Shown: one piece after another, positions 8,517-16,052 of the stretch
Numbering within the stretch: the first letter of the stretch is position 1
Layout: every line of letters starts with the position of its first letter
Assembly: GCA_963744575.1 (NCBI GenBank)
Contig: CAVUUF010000021.1
Location: 1 to 43,631 of the forward strand
Direction of reading: 5' to 3'
From: Palsa-504 sp963744575
GTDB taxonomy: Bacteria; Actinomycetota; Actinomycetes; Streptosporangiales; Streptosporangiaceae
Length of the DNA stretch: 43,631 nt
Translations under genes and position numbers: made by a program
The notes under the pieces: generated by a model
Databases searched by the model: none
Told to the model about the DNA's origin: nothing
Seen by the model: the letters and a program-made list of their open reading frames with translations, nothing else

Positions 8517-9311
8517 ATGAACATCGTCGTGTGCGTCAAGCAGGTGCCAGATACCGCTGTCGAACGCAAGCTCAAGCCCGCGGACGGCACGCTGGACCGC
8601 GCGTCGGTGGATGGCCTTATCAACGAGCTCGACGAGTACGCCATCGAGGAGGGGCTGCAGATCGCCGAGGCGCAGCGCGCGGCGGGGAACGAGGCCGAGG
8701 TCACCATCATGACCATGGGCCCGGAGAAGGCCACCGAGTCGATCCGCAAGGCGCTGTCCATGGGCGCGGACAAGGCCGTGCACCTGCTGGACGACGCGCT
8801 GGCCGGCTCGGACGCGCTGTCCACCTCCTACGCGCTGGCCCAGGTGCTCGGGCAGACCGGCTTCGACCTGGTGATCTGCGGCTCGGAGTCGACCGACGCC
8901 CGGATGGGCGTGATGGCGGCGATGCTGGCCGAACGGCTGGATGTGCCGCAGGTCTCGCTGGTGAGCAAGGTGGACATCGACGGCTCGGTGATCCGCGCCC
9001 GGCGGGTCTCCGATGACGGCTACCTGGAGGTGGAGGCCTCGCTGCCCGCGGTGATCAGCGTGGTCGAGAAGATCAACGAGCCGCGTTACCCGTCGTTCAA
9101 GGGCATCATGGCGGCGAAGAAGAAGCCGGTGCAGACGATGACGCTGGCCGACGCGGGCATCGACCCGGCCCTGGTGGGGCTCGGCGGCGCGGCCACCGAG
9201 GTGGTCGATCACGCCCAGCGGCCGCCGCGCCAGGCCGGCACGGTGGTCAAGGACGAGGGCGACGGCGGGGTCAAGATCGCCGAGTTCCTGGCCGCGCAGA
9301 AGTTCATCTGA
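8517..9311 (+). CDS. etfB: Electron transfer flavoprotein beta subunit
   Basis: 264 residues from ATG 8517, preceded by the strong site AAGGAGG. EtfB with EtfA forms the soluble FAD/AMP heterodimer that takes electrons from acyl-CoA and other dehydrogenases and passes them to ETF-quinone oxidoreductase. The N-terminus NIVVCVKQVPDT and the motif DGLINELDEYAIEE are diagnostic. The nucleotide-binding stretch DLVICGSESTDARMG and the C-terminal recognition-loop region PRYPSFKGIMAAKKKP are present. etfA follows 11 nt downstream in the same operon. The frameshifted acyl-CoA dehydrogenase at 41.9 kb belongs to a typical electron-donor family. Confidence 0.96.
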   Translation: MNIVVCVKQVPDTAVERKLKPADGTLDRASVDGLINELDEYAIEEGLQIAEAQRAAGNEAEVTIMTMGPEKATESIRKALSMGADKAVHLLDDALAGSDALSTSYALAQVLGQTGFDLVICGSESTDARMGVMAAMLAERLDVPQVSLVSKVDIDGSVIRARRVSDDGYLEVEASLPAVISVVEKINEPRYPSFKGIMAAKKKPVQTMTLADAGIDPALVGLGGAATEVVDHAQRPPRQAGTVVKDEGDGGVKIAEFLAAQKFI

Positions 9312-9322
9312 GGGGGAGCGAC

Positions 9323-10276
9323 ATGGCTGAGATCCTGGTCCCCGCCGAGCACACCGGCGAGGACGTCAAGAAGGTCACGCTCGAGCTGATCACGCTGGCC
9401 CGCCGGTTCGGCGAGCCGTCGGTGGTGTGGACCGGGCCGGGCGCGGAGGCCGGCCAGGCGCGGTGCGCCGAGTACGGCGCGGCCCGGGTGTACGTCGCCG
9501 CCGACGCGGCCCTCGACGACTACGTCGTGGCTCCGGCCGTCGGGTTGCTGGCCCAGCTGGTCGCCGAGAAGTCCCCGGCGCTCGTGCTGCTGGCCGGCAC
9601 GGCCCAGGGCAAGGAGGTCGCGGGCCGGCTCGCGGTCAAGACCGACTCCGGCGTGCTCACCGACGTGGTGGACCTGCAGCCGGGCGAGGACGGCCCGGTC
9701 GCCGAGCAGCTGAACTTCGGCGGCGCGGTCATCGTCCACTCCCGGGTCAGGCGGGGGACGCCGATCGTGGCGATGCGGCCCAACTCGGTGGCGCCCGAGC
9801 CCGCGTCGGGCGCGGCGGAGCTCTCCCCGGTGTCGCTGGCCGCCGAAGCCGCCGGCGCCCGGGTCACCAACCGGGTGGTGGCCGAACGCGGCGAGCGCCC
9901 GGACCTGACCGAGGCGACGATCGTGGTCTCGGGCGGCCGCGGGACCGGCGGAGCCGAGGGCTTCGGCGTCATCGAGCAGCTCGCCGACTCGCTCGGCGCC
10001 GCCGTCGGCGCCTCGCGGGCGGTGACCGACGCGGGCTGGTACCCGCACCAGTTCCAGGTCGGCCAGACCGGCAAGACCGTATCGCCGCAGCTGTACATGG
10101 CGATCGGGATCTCCGGCGCCATCCAGCACCGGGCCGGGATGCAGACCTCCAAGACGATCATCGCCGTGAACAAGGACCCGGAGGCGCCGATCTTCGAGCT
10201 GGCCGACTTCGGCATGGTCGGCGACCTGTTCAAGGTGGTACCACAGCTGCTGGAGGAAATCGGCAAGCGCAAGTAG
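9323..10276 (+). CDS. etfA: Electron transfer flavoprotein alpha subunit
   Basis: 317 residues from ATG 9323 with GGGGGAG 6 nt upstream. The N-terminal domain (about 1-190) is the ETF alpha/beta fold. The C-terminal FAD domain shows VVSGGRGTGG, SRAVTDAGWYPHQFQVGQTG, the FAD-contacting IGISGAIQHRAGM and VNKDPEAPIFELADFGMVGD. It holds the FAD that accepts electrons from dehydrogenases. It is directly paired with etfB. A 55-nt gap separates it from the cysteine desulfurase, with its own -10-like TAGGCT at 10316-10321. Confidence 0.97.
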   Translation: MAEILVPAEHTGEDVKKVTLELITLARRFGEPSVVWTGPGAEAGQARCAEYGAARVYVAADAALDDYVVAPAVGLLAQLVAEKSPALVLLAGTAQGKEVAGRLAVKTDSGVLTDVVDLQPGEDGPVAEQLNFGGAVIVHSRVRRGTPIVAMRPNSVAPEPASGAAELSPVSLAAEAAGARVTNRVVAERGERPDLTEATIVVSGGRGTGGAEGFGVIEQLADSLGAAVGASRAVTDAGWYPHQFQVGQTGKTVSPQLYMAIGISGAIQHRAGMQTSKTIIAVNKDPEAPIFELADFGMVGDLFKVVPQLLEEIGKRK

Positions 10277-10331
10277 CCGCGGGGTTGCCCGTTACATCTG
10301 TTTCTGGCCGGCGGCTAGGCTGTACGGAGCC

Positions 10332-11516
10332 ATGAGTTCGTACCGCACAGACCCCGCGTACCTGGATCACGCGGCGACGACGCCGATGCGGCCCGAGGCG
10401 ATCGCGGCGATGGCCGAGGAACTCGGGCAGCTCGGGAATCCGTCGTCGCTGCACGCCGCGGGCCGGCGCGCCCGCCGGGTGGTGGAGGAGTCCAGGGAGC
10501 AGCTCGCCGAGGTGTTCGGAGCCCGGCCGAGCGAGATCGTCTTCACCAGCGGCGGGACCGAGGCGGACAACCTCGCCGTGAAGGGCCTGTACTGGGCCCG
10601 CCGCGAGGATTCCCGGCGGCGGGTCCTCACCACCTCGGCCGAACACCACGCGGTCCTGGATTCGGTGCGCTGGCTGGAGGAGGCGCAGGGTGCCGAGGCC
10701 ATCTGGCTCGCCGTCGGCGCCGACGGCCTGATCCGGCCGGAGGTGCTGCGCGCCGCGATCGCGCAGGCCCCCGAGCAAGTGGCCATGGTCAGCGTGATGT
10801 GGGCGAACAACGAGGTCGGCACGGTGCAGCCGGTCTGCGAGCTGGCCGCGGTGGCGCACGAGTCCGGCGTGCCGTTCCACACCGACGCGGTGCAGGCCGC
10901 CGCGCAGCTTCCGGTCGACTTCGCGGCCAGCGGGGCGGACGCGCTCACGGTGAGCGGTCACAAGCTCGGCGGCCCGGTCGGCGTGGGGGCGCTGATCCTG
11001 GCCCGCGGCGCGGCGCCGGTCCCCGTGCTGCACGGCGGCGGCCAGGAGCGTGACATCCGCTCCGGCACCCTCGACACCCCGGCGATCAGGGCGTTCGCGG
11101 TGGCGGCCGCGGAGAGCGCCCGGCAGCGCGCCGACGAGGCCGAGCGGGTGGCCGCGCTGCGGGACGAACTGGTGCGCCAGGTCCTGGCCGCCGTGCCCGA
11201 CGCCGTGCTCAACGGCCCGCCGCCGGGACCCGGACGGCTGCCCGGGAACGCGCACTTCTCCTTCCCCGGCTGCGAGGGCGACGCGCTGCTCATGCTGCTC
11301 GACGCCAACGGCATCGCCTGCTCCACCGGCTCGGCGTGCACCGCGGGCGTGGCCGAACCCAGCCATGTGCTGCTGGCCATGGGCGCGGACGACTCGCGGG
11401 CCCGCGGCTCGCTCCGCTTCTCGCTCGGCCACACCTCCACCAAGCGCGACGTCGACTCGGTGGGCCTGGTGATCGGCGAGGTCGTCGACCGCGCCCGCCG
11501 CGCCGCCGCCCGCTGA
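10332..11516 (+). CDS. iscS: Cysteine desulfurase, IscS/NifS type
   Basis: 394 residues from ATG 10332. A PLP enzyme that removes sulfur from cysteine as an enzyme persulfide. YLDHAATTPM and NPSSLHAAGR start the fold type I domain. The PLP lysine is Lys211 in SGHKLGGPVG, and the persulfide cysteine is about Cys336 in STGSACTAGVAEPSHVL, with the short loop of class I enzymes. The neighbour mnmA needs a persulfide sulfur donor, and the same pair sits together in mycobacteria. The role is therefore probably tRNA thiolation and Fe-S supply. TAGGCT ends 10 nt before the ATG, giving a very short leader. Confidence 0.94.
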   Translation: MSSYRTDPAYLDHAATTPMRPEAIAAMAEELGQLGNPSSLHAAGRRARRVVEESREQLAEVFGARPSEIVFTSGGTEADNLAVKGLYWARREDSRRRVLTTSAEHHAVLDSVRWLEEAQGAEAIWLAVGADGLIRPEVLRAAIAQAPEQVAMVSVMWANNEVGTVQPVCELAAVAHESGVPFHTDAVQAAAQLPVDFAASGADALTVSGHKLGGPVGVGALILARGAAPVPVLHGGGQERDIRSGTLDTPAIRAFAVAAAESARQRADEAERVAALRDELVRQVLAAVPDAVLNGPPPGPGRLPGNAHFSFPGCEGDALLMLLDANGIACSTGSACTAGVAEPSHVLLAMGADDSRARGSLRFSLGHTSTKRDVDSVGLVIGEVVDRARRAAAR

Positions 11517-11678
11517 CCCGCCCCACTGGTGCCGTCCGCCCCACTGACGCCCCCCGCCCCGCCGCCGCGTGGCCCACCCCGTTAAGGCCGCTCGCTGGGC
11601 ACGGGCAGCGGCATCGCCCGGTGGGACATCGGCTCACTTCACCCGGATGTCTGGGCGGGAGTGGTGATACCCGGCACG

Positions 11679-11684
11679 TAGCCT
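11679..11684 (+). promoter_or_regulatory. -10 box for leaderless mnmA
   Basis: TAGCCT ends 6 nt before GTG 11691, with no Shine-Dalgarno between them. The remainder of the 174-nt gap after iscS contains two imperfect CCGCCCCACTG direct repeats and nothing else that I recognise. Confidence 0.6.
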
Positions 11685-11690
11685 TGAGGC

Positions 11691-12794
11691 GTGAGTGGTC
11701 TTCGGGTGCTGGCGGCGATGTCCGGCGGGGTGGATTCCGCGACCGCCGCGGCGCGGGCGGTGGACGCGGGCCACGAGGTGACCGGCGTCCACCTGGCGCT
11801 CTCGGCGAACCCGTCGTCCTACCGGACCGGAGCGCGCGGCTGCTGCACGCTGGAGGACGCGCGGGACGCCCGGCGGGCCGCCGACGTCATCGGCATCCCG
11901 TTCTACGTCTGGGACATGGCCGAGCGCTTCCACCGCGACGTGATCGAGGATTTCGTGGCCGAGTACGCCGCGGGCCGCACGCCCAACCCGTGCCTGCGGT
12001 GCAACGAGAAGATCAAGTTCGCGGCGGTGCTCGACCGCGCGCTGGCCCTCGGTTTCGACGCGGTGTGCACCGGCCACTACGCGCGCGTCGGCGGCGGGAT
12101 CCTGCGCCGGGCCGCGGATCCCGGCAAGGACCAGTCCTACGTGCTGGCCGTGCTCACCGCCGCTCAGCTCTCGCACGCCATGTTCCCGCTCGGCGACACG
12201 CCGAAGGCCCAGGTGCGTGCCGAGGCGGCGCGCCGCGGACTGGCGGTCGCGGACAAGCCGGACAGCCACGACGTGTGCTTCATCGCCGACGGCGACACGA
12301 AGGGCTTCCTGGCCCGGCAGCTGGGCCAGGCACCGGGCCGGATCGTGGACACCTCAGGCGCCGTGGTCGGCGAGCACGAGGGGGCGTACGCCTTCACCGT
12401 CGGCCAGCGCCGGGGCCTGCGGGTCGGGACGCCGGCCGGTGACGGCCGGCCCCGGTACGTGCTCGACATCGAGCCGGTGACCAGGACGGTCACGGTGGGG
12501 CCCGCCGAAGGCCTGGATGTCTCCGAGATCACCGCGGCCCGCCCGGTCTGGACCGGTTGCGCGCCGCCGGCCGAGCCCCTCGACTGCCTCGTCCAGCTGC
12601 GCGCGCACGGTGAGGTGCACGCCTGCACGGCCTGGCTGGACGGCGACGCCGTGCGCATCCGGCTGTACCACCCGGCGCGCGGCGTGGCCAGGGGCCAGGC
12701 CGCCGTCCTCTACGACGGCGACACCGTCCTCGGAAGCGCCACCATCAGCGGCACCTCGGCGGCCCGCGTCCCGGTCGGACAAGACGCCCGCTGA
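11691..12794 (+). CDS. mnmA: tRNA-specific 2-thiouridylase
   Basis: 367 residues from GTG 11691. MnmA adenylates and thiolates U34 of Lys, Glu and Gln tRNAs. The PP-loop is AMSGGVDSATAA at the N-terminus. The catalytic cysteine pair appears in NPCLRCNEKIKF and SHDVCFIADGD. CTGHYAR and GKDQSYVL are family motifs, and the C-terminal beta-barrel follows FTVGQRRGLRVG. Sulfur presumably comes from the desulfurase directly upstream. It is the last gene of the conserved etf-iscS-mnmA block before the accessory insert. The 32-nt gap to the convergent oxygenase has no clear terminator. Confidence 0.96.
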   Translation: MSGLRVLAAMSGGVDSATAAARAVDAGHEVTGVHLALSANPSSYRTGARGCCTLEDARDARRAADVIGIPFYVWDMAERFHRDVIEDFVAEYAAGRTPNPCLRCNEKIKFAAVLDRALALGFDAVCTGHYARVGGGILRRAADPGKDQSYVLAVLTAAQLSHAMFPLGDTPKAQVRAEAARRGLAVADKPDSHDVCFIADGDTKGFLARQLGQAPGRIVDTSGAVVGEHEGAYAFTVGQRRGLRVGTPAGDGRPRYVLDIEPVTRTVTVGPAEGLDVSEITAARPVWTGCAPPAEPLDCLVQLRAHGEVHACTAWLDGDAVRIRLYHPARGVARGQAAVLYDGDTVLGSATISGTSAARVPVGQDAR

Positions 12795-12826
12795 GGGCAA
12801 TTCACCATATCCGACGATGGCAATGG

Positions 12827-13480
12827 TCAACCGTCACCGAACCGGTGCCGGTTCAGCTCGGCCGGCCGGGTCGACTCCGGGCAGGACCTGGTGTAGAAGT
12901 TCATGACCGCGACGACCCGGACGTCTGACTCGCCGAGCAGCTTCCGCGCGTAGTGCGGGTGAGTCTTTCCATCGAAGAAGATGATCTGGCCGGCTTGCGG
13001 CCGGATGGCCGCGCAGTGCCGTTCCAGCCCGTCCACGCCGATCGCGTCCGGGTCGTGGGAGACCACGAGCTCGCCGCCCGCCGGGTGCCCGGAGAGGAAG
13101 AGGAGGCCGGTCACCGGGTTCGAGTCGACGTGGCACTCGAACCGCATCGTGTTGCCGCGCTGAACGTTGAGCACGACGCCGTACCGGTCGTCGAGGGCCG
13201 CGTCGACTGGTTCGCCGCAGGCCCGGGCGGCCCGCTCGAGAAATTCGGTCCGGTAAAGCTTGTACAGCCACGGCAGCCGCTGCATCACCGCGTCCGCTTC
13301 GACCCGGCCGCGTTCGATGTGCGTCACATCCGGCGCTTCGCGGGACAAGATAGGCGTCCGGGGGAAAGCCCGGAAAACAGCCGCCTCGACAACGGCGTCG
13401 ATATCTTTCTGCCAGCCCCCTGGAAGCAGGCCGGTCACGTCCATTTCTGAATACTTAAGCTCGATCAGCTCTTGCGGCAT
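12827..13480 (-). CDS. 2-oxoglutarate/Fe(II)-dependent dioxygenase-like protein
   Basis: 217 residues from ATG 13480, with AGGA about 10 nt upstream. The double-stranded beta-helix signature is visible: the Fe-binding HxD in RFECHVDSNPVTGLLFL (about residue 118), a GGELVVSHD strand, IIFFDGKTHPHYARKL with the likely distal His, and the 2OG-binding Arg in SDVRVVAVMNFYT. This is the layout of prolyl-4-hydroxylase-like oxygenases, which hydroxylate peptides, proteins or free amino acids. The C-terminus CPESTRPAELNRHRFG is unusual and may mark a subfamily. It is the last gene of a minus-strand set after the 21-residue peptide ORF and the 86-residue ORF, so a peptide substrate is possible but is inference. 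Codon use is more mixed than in the core genes. Confidence 0.82.
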   Translation of the reverse strand: MPQELIELKYSEMDVTGLLPGGWQKDIDAVVEAAVFRAFPRTPILSREAPDVTHIERGRVEADAVMQRLPWLYKLYRTEFLERAARACGEPVDAALDDRYGVVLNVQRGNTMRFECHVDSNPVTGLLFLSGHPAGGELVVSHDPDAIGVDGLERHCAAIRPQAGQIIFFDGKTHPHYARKLLGESDVRVVAVMNFYTRSCPESTRPAELNRHRFGDG

Positions 13481-13500
13481 AGCCAGGTCATCCTAACGAA

Positions 13501-13761
13501 CTATGGAAGGTGCACCCATGTCGCGCCGGCGCAGCGGAGAACGGAACGCCGGGCCTGCGCTAACCCGTTCGCCGCGAAGAATTCCTGGTAATCCGATCCG
13601 GGCCAGTTTACCTCGCGCTCGAAGAGCGCCTGGGACGGGTAGTTGGCAAGTTCCTGCGGATCCCTACCGTTTCTGCGCGTAAAGCGTTGCCATTCGTAGT
13701 ATGCGTGCGGCTCTTCATTGGTGGTCCACACAGACCTCACGAGATCACGGTCCGCGCCCAT
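13501..13761 (-). CDS. Unknown 86-residue protein upstream of the oxygenase
   Basis: I do not recognise this protein. It is 86 residues, hydrophilic and rich in aromatics: EPHAYYEWQRFTRRNGRDP, EREVNWPGSDYQEFF, and a C-terminal RRSVLRCAGATWVHLP. There is no membrane segment or signal peptide. The stop lies 20 nt before the oxygenase start, which suggests cotranscription. The ATG at 13761 has no Shine-Dalgarno and the frame stays open upstream to about 13926 without ATG, GTG or TTG. The start is therefore uncertain; an internal GTG (near 13740) is possible, and the ORF could also be a remnant of a longer gene. Third-position G+C is lower than in neighbouring core genes. Confidence 0.45.
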   Translation of the reverse strand: MGADRDLVRSVWTTNEEPHAYYEWQRFTRRNGRDPQELANYPSQALFEREVNWPGSDYQEFFAANGLAQARRSVLRCAGATWVHLP

Positions 13762-13820
13762 GGCCGCCGGCGCCGCGTGTACCAGCCAGCGCCGACGGCC
13801 CGCCCTGCTCGGACCGGCTG

Positions 13821-13886
13821 CTAGCAGCGGGGGTCGTAGTGTTCGTAACGGTACTGGTCTGAGGGACGCGCGTGCAGCTTCGCCAT
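13821..13886 (-). CDS. Candidate 21-residue peptide ORF
   Basis: ATG 13886 to TAG 13821 encodes 21 residues: a basic start MAKLHARPS, then DQYRYEHYDPRC with three Tyr, two Asp, one Pro and a C-terminal Cys. AAAGGGGGAAA lies about 6 nt upstream of the ATG, a good Shine-Dalgarno. A sigma-70-like promoter lies 40-65 nt upstream. It has no hydrophobic or antimicrobial-like segment. Downstream on the same strand are the 86-residue ORF and a 2OG-Fe(II) oxygenase, so it could be a modified-peptide precursor, a leader peptide or a chance ORF. I do not recognise it as a known family. Its translation signals are better than those of its neighbours. Confidence 0.4.
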   Translation of the reverse strand: MAKLHARPSDQYRYEHYDPRC

Positions 13887-13923
13887 GGCACTTTCCCCCT
13901 TTCTGCCCTATCTCCCATTCCGG

Positions 13924-13951
13924 GAACTATCTGACGGGAAAACTAAATCAA
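13924..13951 (-). promoter_or_regulatory. Candidate promoter for the peptide ORF
   Basis: On the - strand, TTGATT (13951-13946) is followed after 15-16 nt by ATAGTT (13930-13925), a fair sigma-70 pair. The start site would fall near 13918, giving a leader of about 30 nt before ATG 13886. The rest of the 333-nt gap 13887-14219 is of low G+C (TTTTTATTAACTTTTGG near 14195) and has no gene that I can support. Confidence 0.45.
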
Positions 13952-14219
13952 CCTTGCCACTGTACTGGCCCGAGGGTTCTCCCACGTGCCCAGGACCGAA
14001 ATGGCCCCGTCCGGCCGCTGCCTCGCGCGTCGGCTGCGGCCGGAGCCTGTATGCGGTTATTGATTCCGGCCTGCTCGTCCGCTCAGGTAAACCGGAAGCC
14101 TGCCGCCTCGCGGACAGGTGCCGACCATGACGACCGGTAGATCTCCAGTGTGCTCAGAAGTATCTCGCCCCCGTGGTGACATAACTAGCCACGTTTTTAT
14201 TAACTTTTGGTGTCGCTCG

Positions 14220-15023
14220 TCAGGACGTCTCGGTTCCCGGGCTGGAAATGGGATCCGGAACCCGGCCATTCTCTATGATGAACTGGTTTCGATCGGTGGG
14301 GTACACGGTGATCGTCAGTCGTACCGGCGAGTCGTTCCCGTCGAAGGCAGTCCTGAATATCTCGTACATCGCGACCCGGCCATCCGGCGGGAGCTTGAAG
14401 AAGTCGGCCTCGGTCGGGTTCGGCGCCCGCACGGTGAGCCAGTCGCGATAGCCGACCTGCCGGATGTGCAGCGTGTCGCCAAGGTACTGCACGGTGCCCT
14501 CGACTATGTTCCGGGGCTTCATGAGCCGGTCCGCGCCGCGATCGGCGAACTCCATGGGGTAGAACGACGTCTGCAGCGACCAGGGCGTGCCGTCAATGAA
14601 GCGCCGTTCGTGCCGGCTGATAACCTCGGCGCCCTCGGCGATCCGCAGGCTGGTGGCGACGTCGGCGGAGGCCTGCTGGATCTCGACCTGGACCGGACTG
14701 GTGGAAGGCTTCCGCTTGGACGCGCTCACCTCGGACAGGTAACTGGGGCCCTCGTCGCCGCCGCGGCCGGTCGTAGGGTCTCCCGACAGTGTGGTGACGA
14801 ACGGGTCGATGTCCTCGCTGACGAAGGTGCCCTGCCCTGGCCGCGTCTCCACCAGGCCGAGGTTGGTAAGCCATTTGATGGCATCCCGAACGGTGTTCCG
14901 TGACGCGTTGTAACGCTCTCGGAGCTCGAGTTCGGTGGGTAGCTGGCTCCCGTGCGGCAGGTGTCCCGACTCGATCTGCTGACGCAGATCCTCGGCGATC
15001 TGCCGGTACATCGGATTCGCCAT
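14220..15023 (-). CDS. GntR-family regulator with UTRA domain, KorSA-like
   Basis: 267 residues from ATG 15023 (TTG 15026 is also in frame); GAGGAGG lies 5 nt upstream. The N-terminal winged helix (about 1-70) reads YRQIAEDLRQQIESG, PTELELRERYNASRNTVRDA and LVETRPGQGTF, a classic GntR DNA-binding domain. The C-terminal UTRA-type effector domain (about 100-250) includes VISRHERRFIDGTPWS and VRLTITVYPTDRNQF. The DNA-binding part is very like KorSA/TraR-type repressors of actinomycete integrative and conjugative plasmids, judged from memory, and also like many free-standing regulators. Its own upstream region holds nested inverted repeats that could be operators. Position beside the peptide/oxygenase set suggests local control. 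Confidence 0.85.
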   Translation of the reverse strand: MANPMYRQIAEDLRQQIESGHLPHGSQLPTELELRERYNASRNTVRDAIKWLTNLGLVETRPGQGTFVSEDIDPFVTTLSGDPTTGRGGDEGPSYLSEVSASKRKPSTSPVQVEIQQASADVATSLRIAEGAEVISRHERRFIDGTPWSLQTSFYPMEFADRGADRLMKPRNIVEGTVQYLGDTLHIRQVGYRDWLTVRAPNPTEADFFKLPPDGRVAMYEIFRTAFDGNDSPVRLTITVYPTDRNQFIIENGRVPDPISSPGTETS

Positions 15024-15082
15024 CAAACCTCCTCAGCTCCCGAGGGCCCAGACAAACTCATCCTATCCATGCCAACCATCCA

Positions 15083-15214
15083 CACTGCTAGAACCGCTGG
15101 AATATTTGGCCTCAGCGGGTTTATACCCGCCTTGACCGTGGTAATACCTTCGCAAGGATACCAAAGGTTGGGATGGCTAGGATGACCTGATCGATCGGTT
15201 CTATCCTAGCAGTG
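15083..15214. promoter_or_regulatory. Nested inverted repeats upstream of the GntR gene
   Basis: CACTGCTAG (15083-15091) is repeated inverted as CTAGCAGTG (15206-15214). Inside this, CTAGGAT (15177-15183) pairs with ATCCTAG (15203-15209), and AATACCTT-CGC-AAGGATACC lies at about 15143-15162. CCAAAGGTTGG (15161-15171) recurs inverted at 15583-15593. Together these look like operators or an ancient recombination or replication site. The 15024-15396 stretch holds no gene that I can support; a small CCGGCC/GGCCGG hairpin sits at 15365-15379. Confidence 0.45.
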
Positions 15215-15396
15215 GGTCTGCTTGGTTGCACCAGAACCTGCCAGATGGTTCGACAAGGCAGAACAATCGGTCTCGACTGGATGTACCGGACAGTGAGCAC
15301 GAATCGCGGACAGACGGGACACCGTGGTCCACGAGCACCAGGTCAGATTGAGCGTCTCGATTGACCGGCCTTCGGCCGGCCGGGGCGCGCGGCTAC

Positions 15397-15657
15397 CTAA
15401 CCCGACCTGAGCTGGTGAAATGGTCCGCTGCCCGACCGCCCAGGGCGGCAGCGGTGATCACCTGTGCCAGCCATCCCAACAGCTGGGCTGAGCTGATCTA
15501 GTGGACTCATTCTTGCCATCGGCATTAGGTACCTCAGGATGAGTTTGGTCACGTCCGGCCCTGGGTACGCCGGGAACATGTACCAACCTTTGGGATCGCC
15601 AGGACGGTCGGTAATAGCCTGGCCATTCGACTGCTTGGTCATAGAAGTACAGGTCAT
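15397..15657 (-). CDS. Doubtful 86-residue ORF
   Basis: ATG 15657 to TAG 15397, with AGGGGTGG just upstream as a possible ribosome site. The product starts MTCTSMTKQSNGQAITDRPG and contains DPKGWYMFPAYPGPDVTKL and RYLMPMARMSPLDQL. No family is recognised, no membrane segment or signal peptide is clear, and codon use is not GC3-biased as in the core genes. It may be a small accessory-element protein or a chance frame. The inverted 11-mer at 15583-15593 lies inside it. Confidence 0.22.
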   Translation of the reverse strand: MTCTSMTKQSNGQAITDRPGDPKGWYMFPAYPGPDVTKLILRYLMPMARMSPLDQLSPAVGMAGTGDHRCRPGRSGSGPFHQLRSG

Positions 15658-15748
15658 GCCACCCCTACTGGACCGATGGTTTGCCTCAGTCCGCCGGGCC
15701 GGATGGTATGCGCAGCAGGCGGAGCAGCTCATGACCCGCACACCAGGC

Positions 15749-15767
15749 CTCCGGAGGAGCTCCGGAG
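15749..15767. repeat. Doubled CTCCGGAG palindrome
   Basis: Two copies of the palindrome CTCCGGAG separated by GAG lie about 60 nt upstream of the first tiny membrane protein gene. Position and symmetry suggest a dimeric operator or an RNA stem; there is no direct evidence for either. Confidence 0.35.
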
Positions 15768-15828
15768 CCGCACACAGCAGGACCCGGCGGGCGGCACCCG
15801 CACCGCCGGCAGGTTTTGGGAGGCTGCA

Positions 15829-16050
15829 ATGGGCGGCAGCAGCGCAGCATCGGTAGCGTACGTGATTCTGGCGGTCTTTCTCGGCGGGGTCACGCTGGGA
15901 GTGGTCGCGATGGTGGCGATCGCGGTGCGAAGGGAGGATCGGCTCTACTCCCTCGACGGCCCCGCGCCCGGCGCGGCGGCCCGCGGGGCGAGATGGCTCA
16001 CCCGCTTCGGCGGCGCAGGCTCGCACTACCGGCCGCGCGGCTGGATGTAG
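15829..16050 (+). CDS. Tiny single-span membrane protein
   Basis: 73 residues from ATG 15829, with GGGAGG 5 nt upstream deciding this start within a longer open frame. One membrane segment, YVILAVFLGGVTLGVVAMVAI (written without its last residues), is followed by positive residues (VRREDR), so the C-terminus is probably cytoplasmic. The tail contains ARGARWLTRFGGAG and HYRPRGWM. It precedes a second small membrane protein gene by 2 nt, and the two are surely cotranscribed. Such pairs of small membrane proteins are seen in actinobacterial accessory regions, but no function is known to me. Codon use is GC3-rich, like the chromosome. Confidence 0.6.
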   Translation: MGGSSAASVAYVILAVFLGGVTLGVVAMVAIAVRREDRLYSLDGPAPGAAARGARWLTRFGGAGSHYRPRGWM

Positions 16051-16052
16051 CC

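Noticed and set aside
13718..14140. 140-codon + strand ORF across the peptide locus
   Set aside because: Composition is low complexity, there is no ribosome site, and it opposes the better supported - strand peptide ORF and promoter.
12827..15023. Known RiPP classes (lanthipeptide, lasso peptide, thiopeptide, P450 biarylitide)
   Set aside because: No lanthionine synthetase, asparagine synthetase-like cyclase, YcaO, radical SAM or P450 gene is present; only a 2OG oxygenase is seen.
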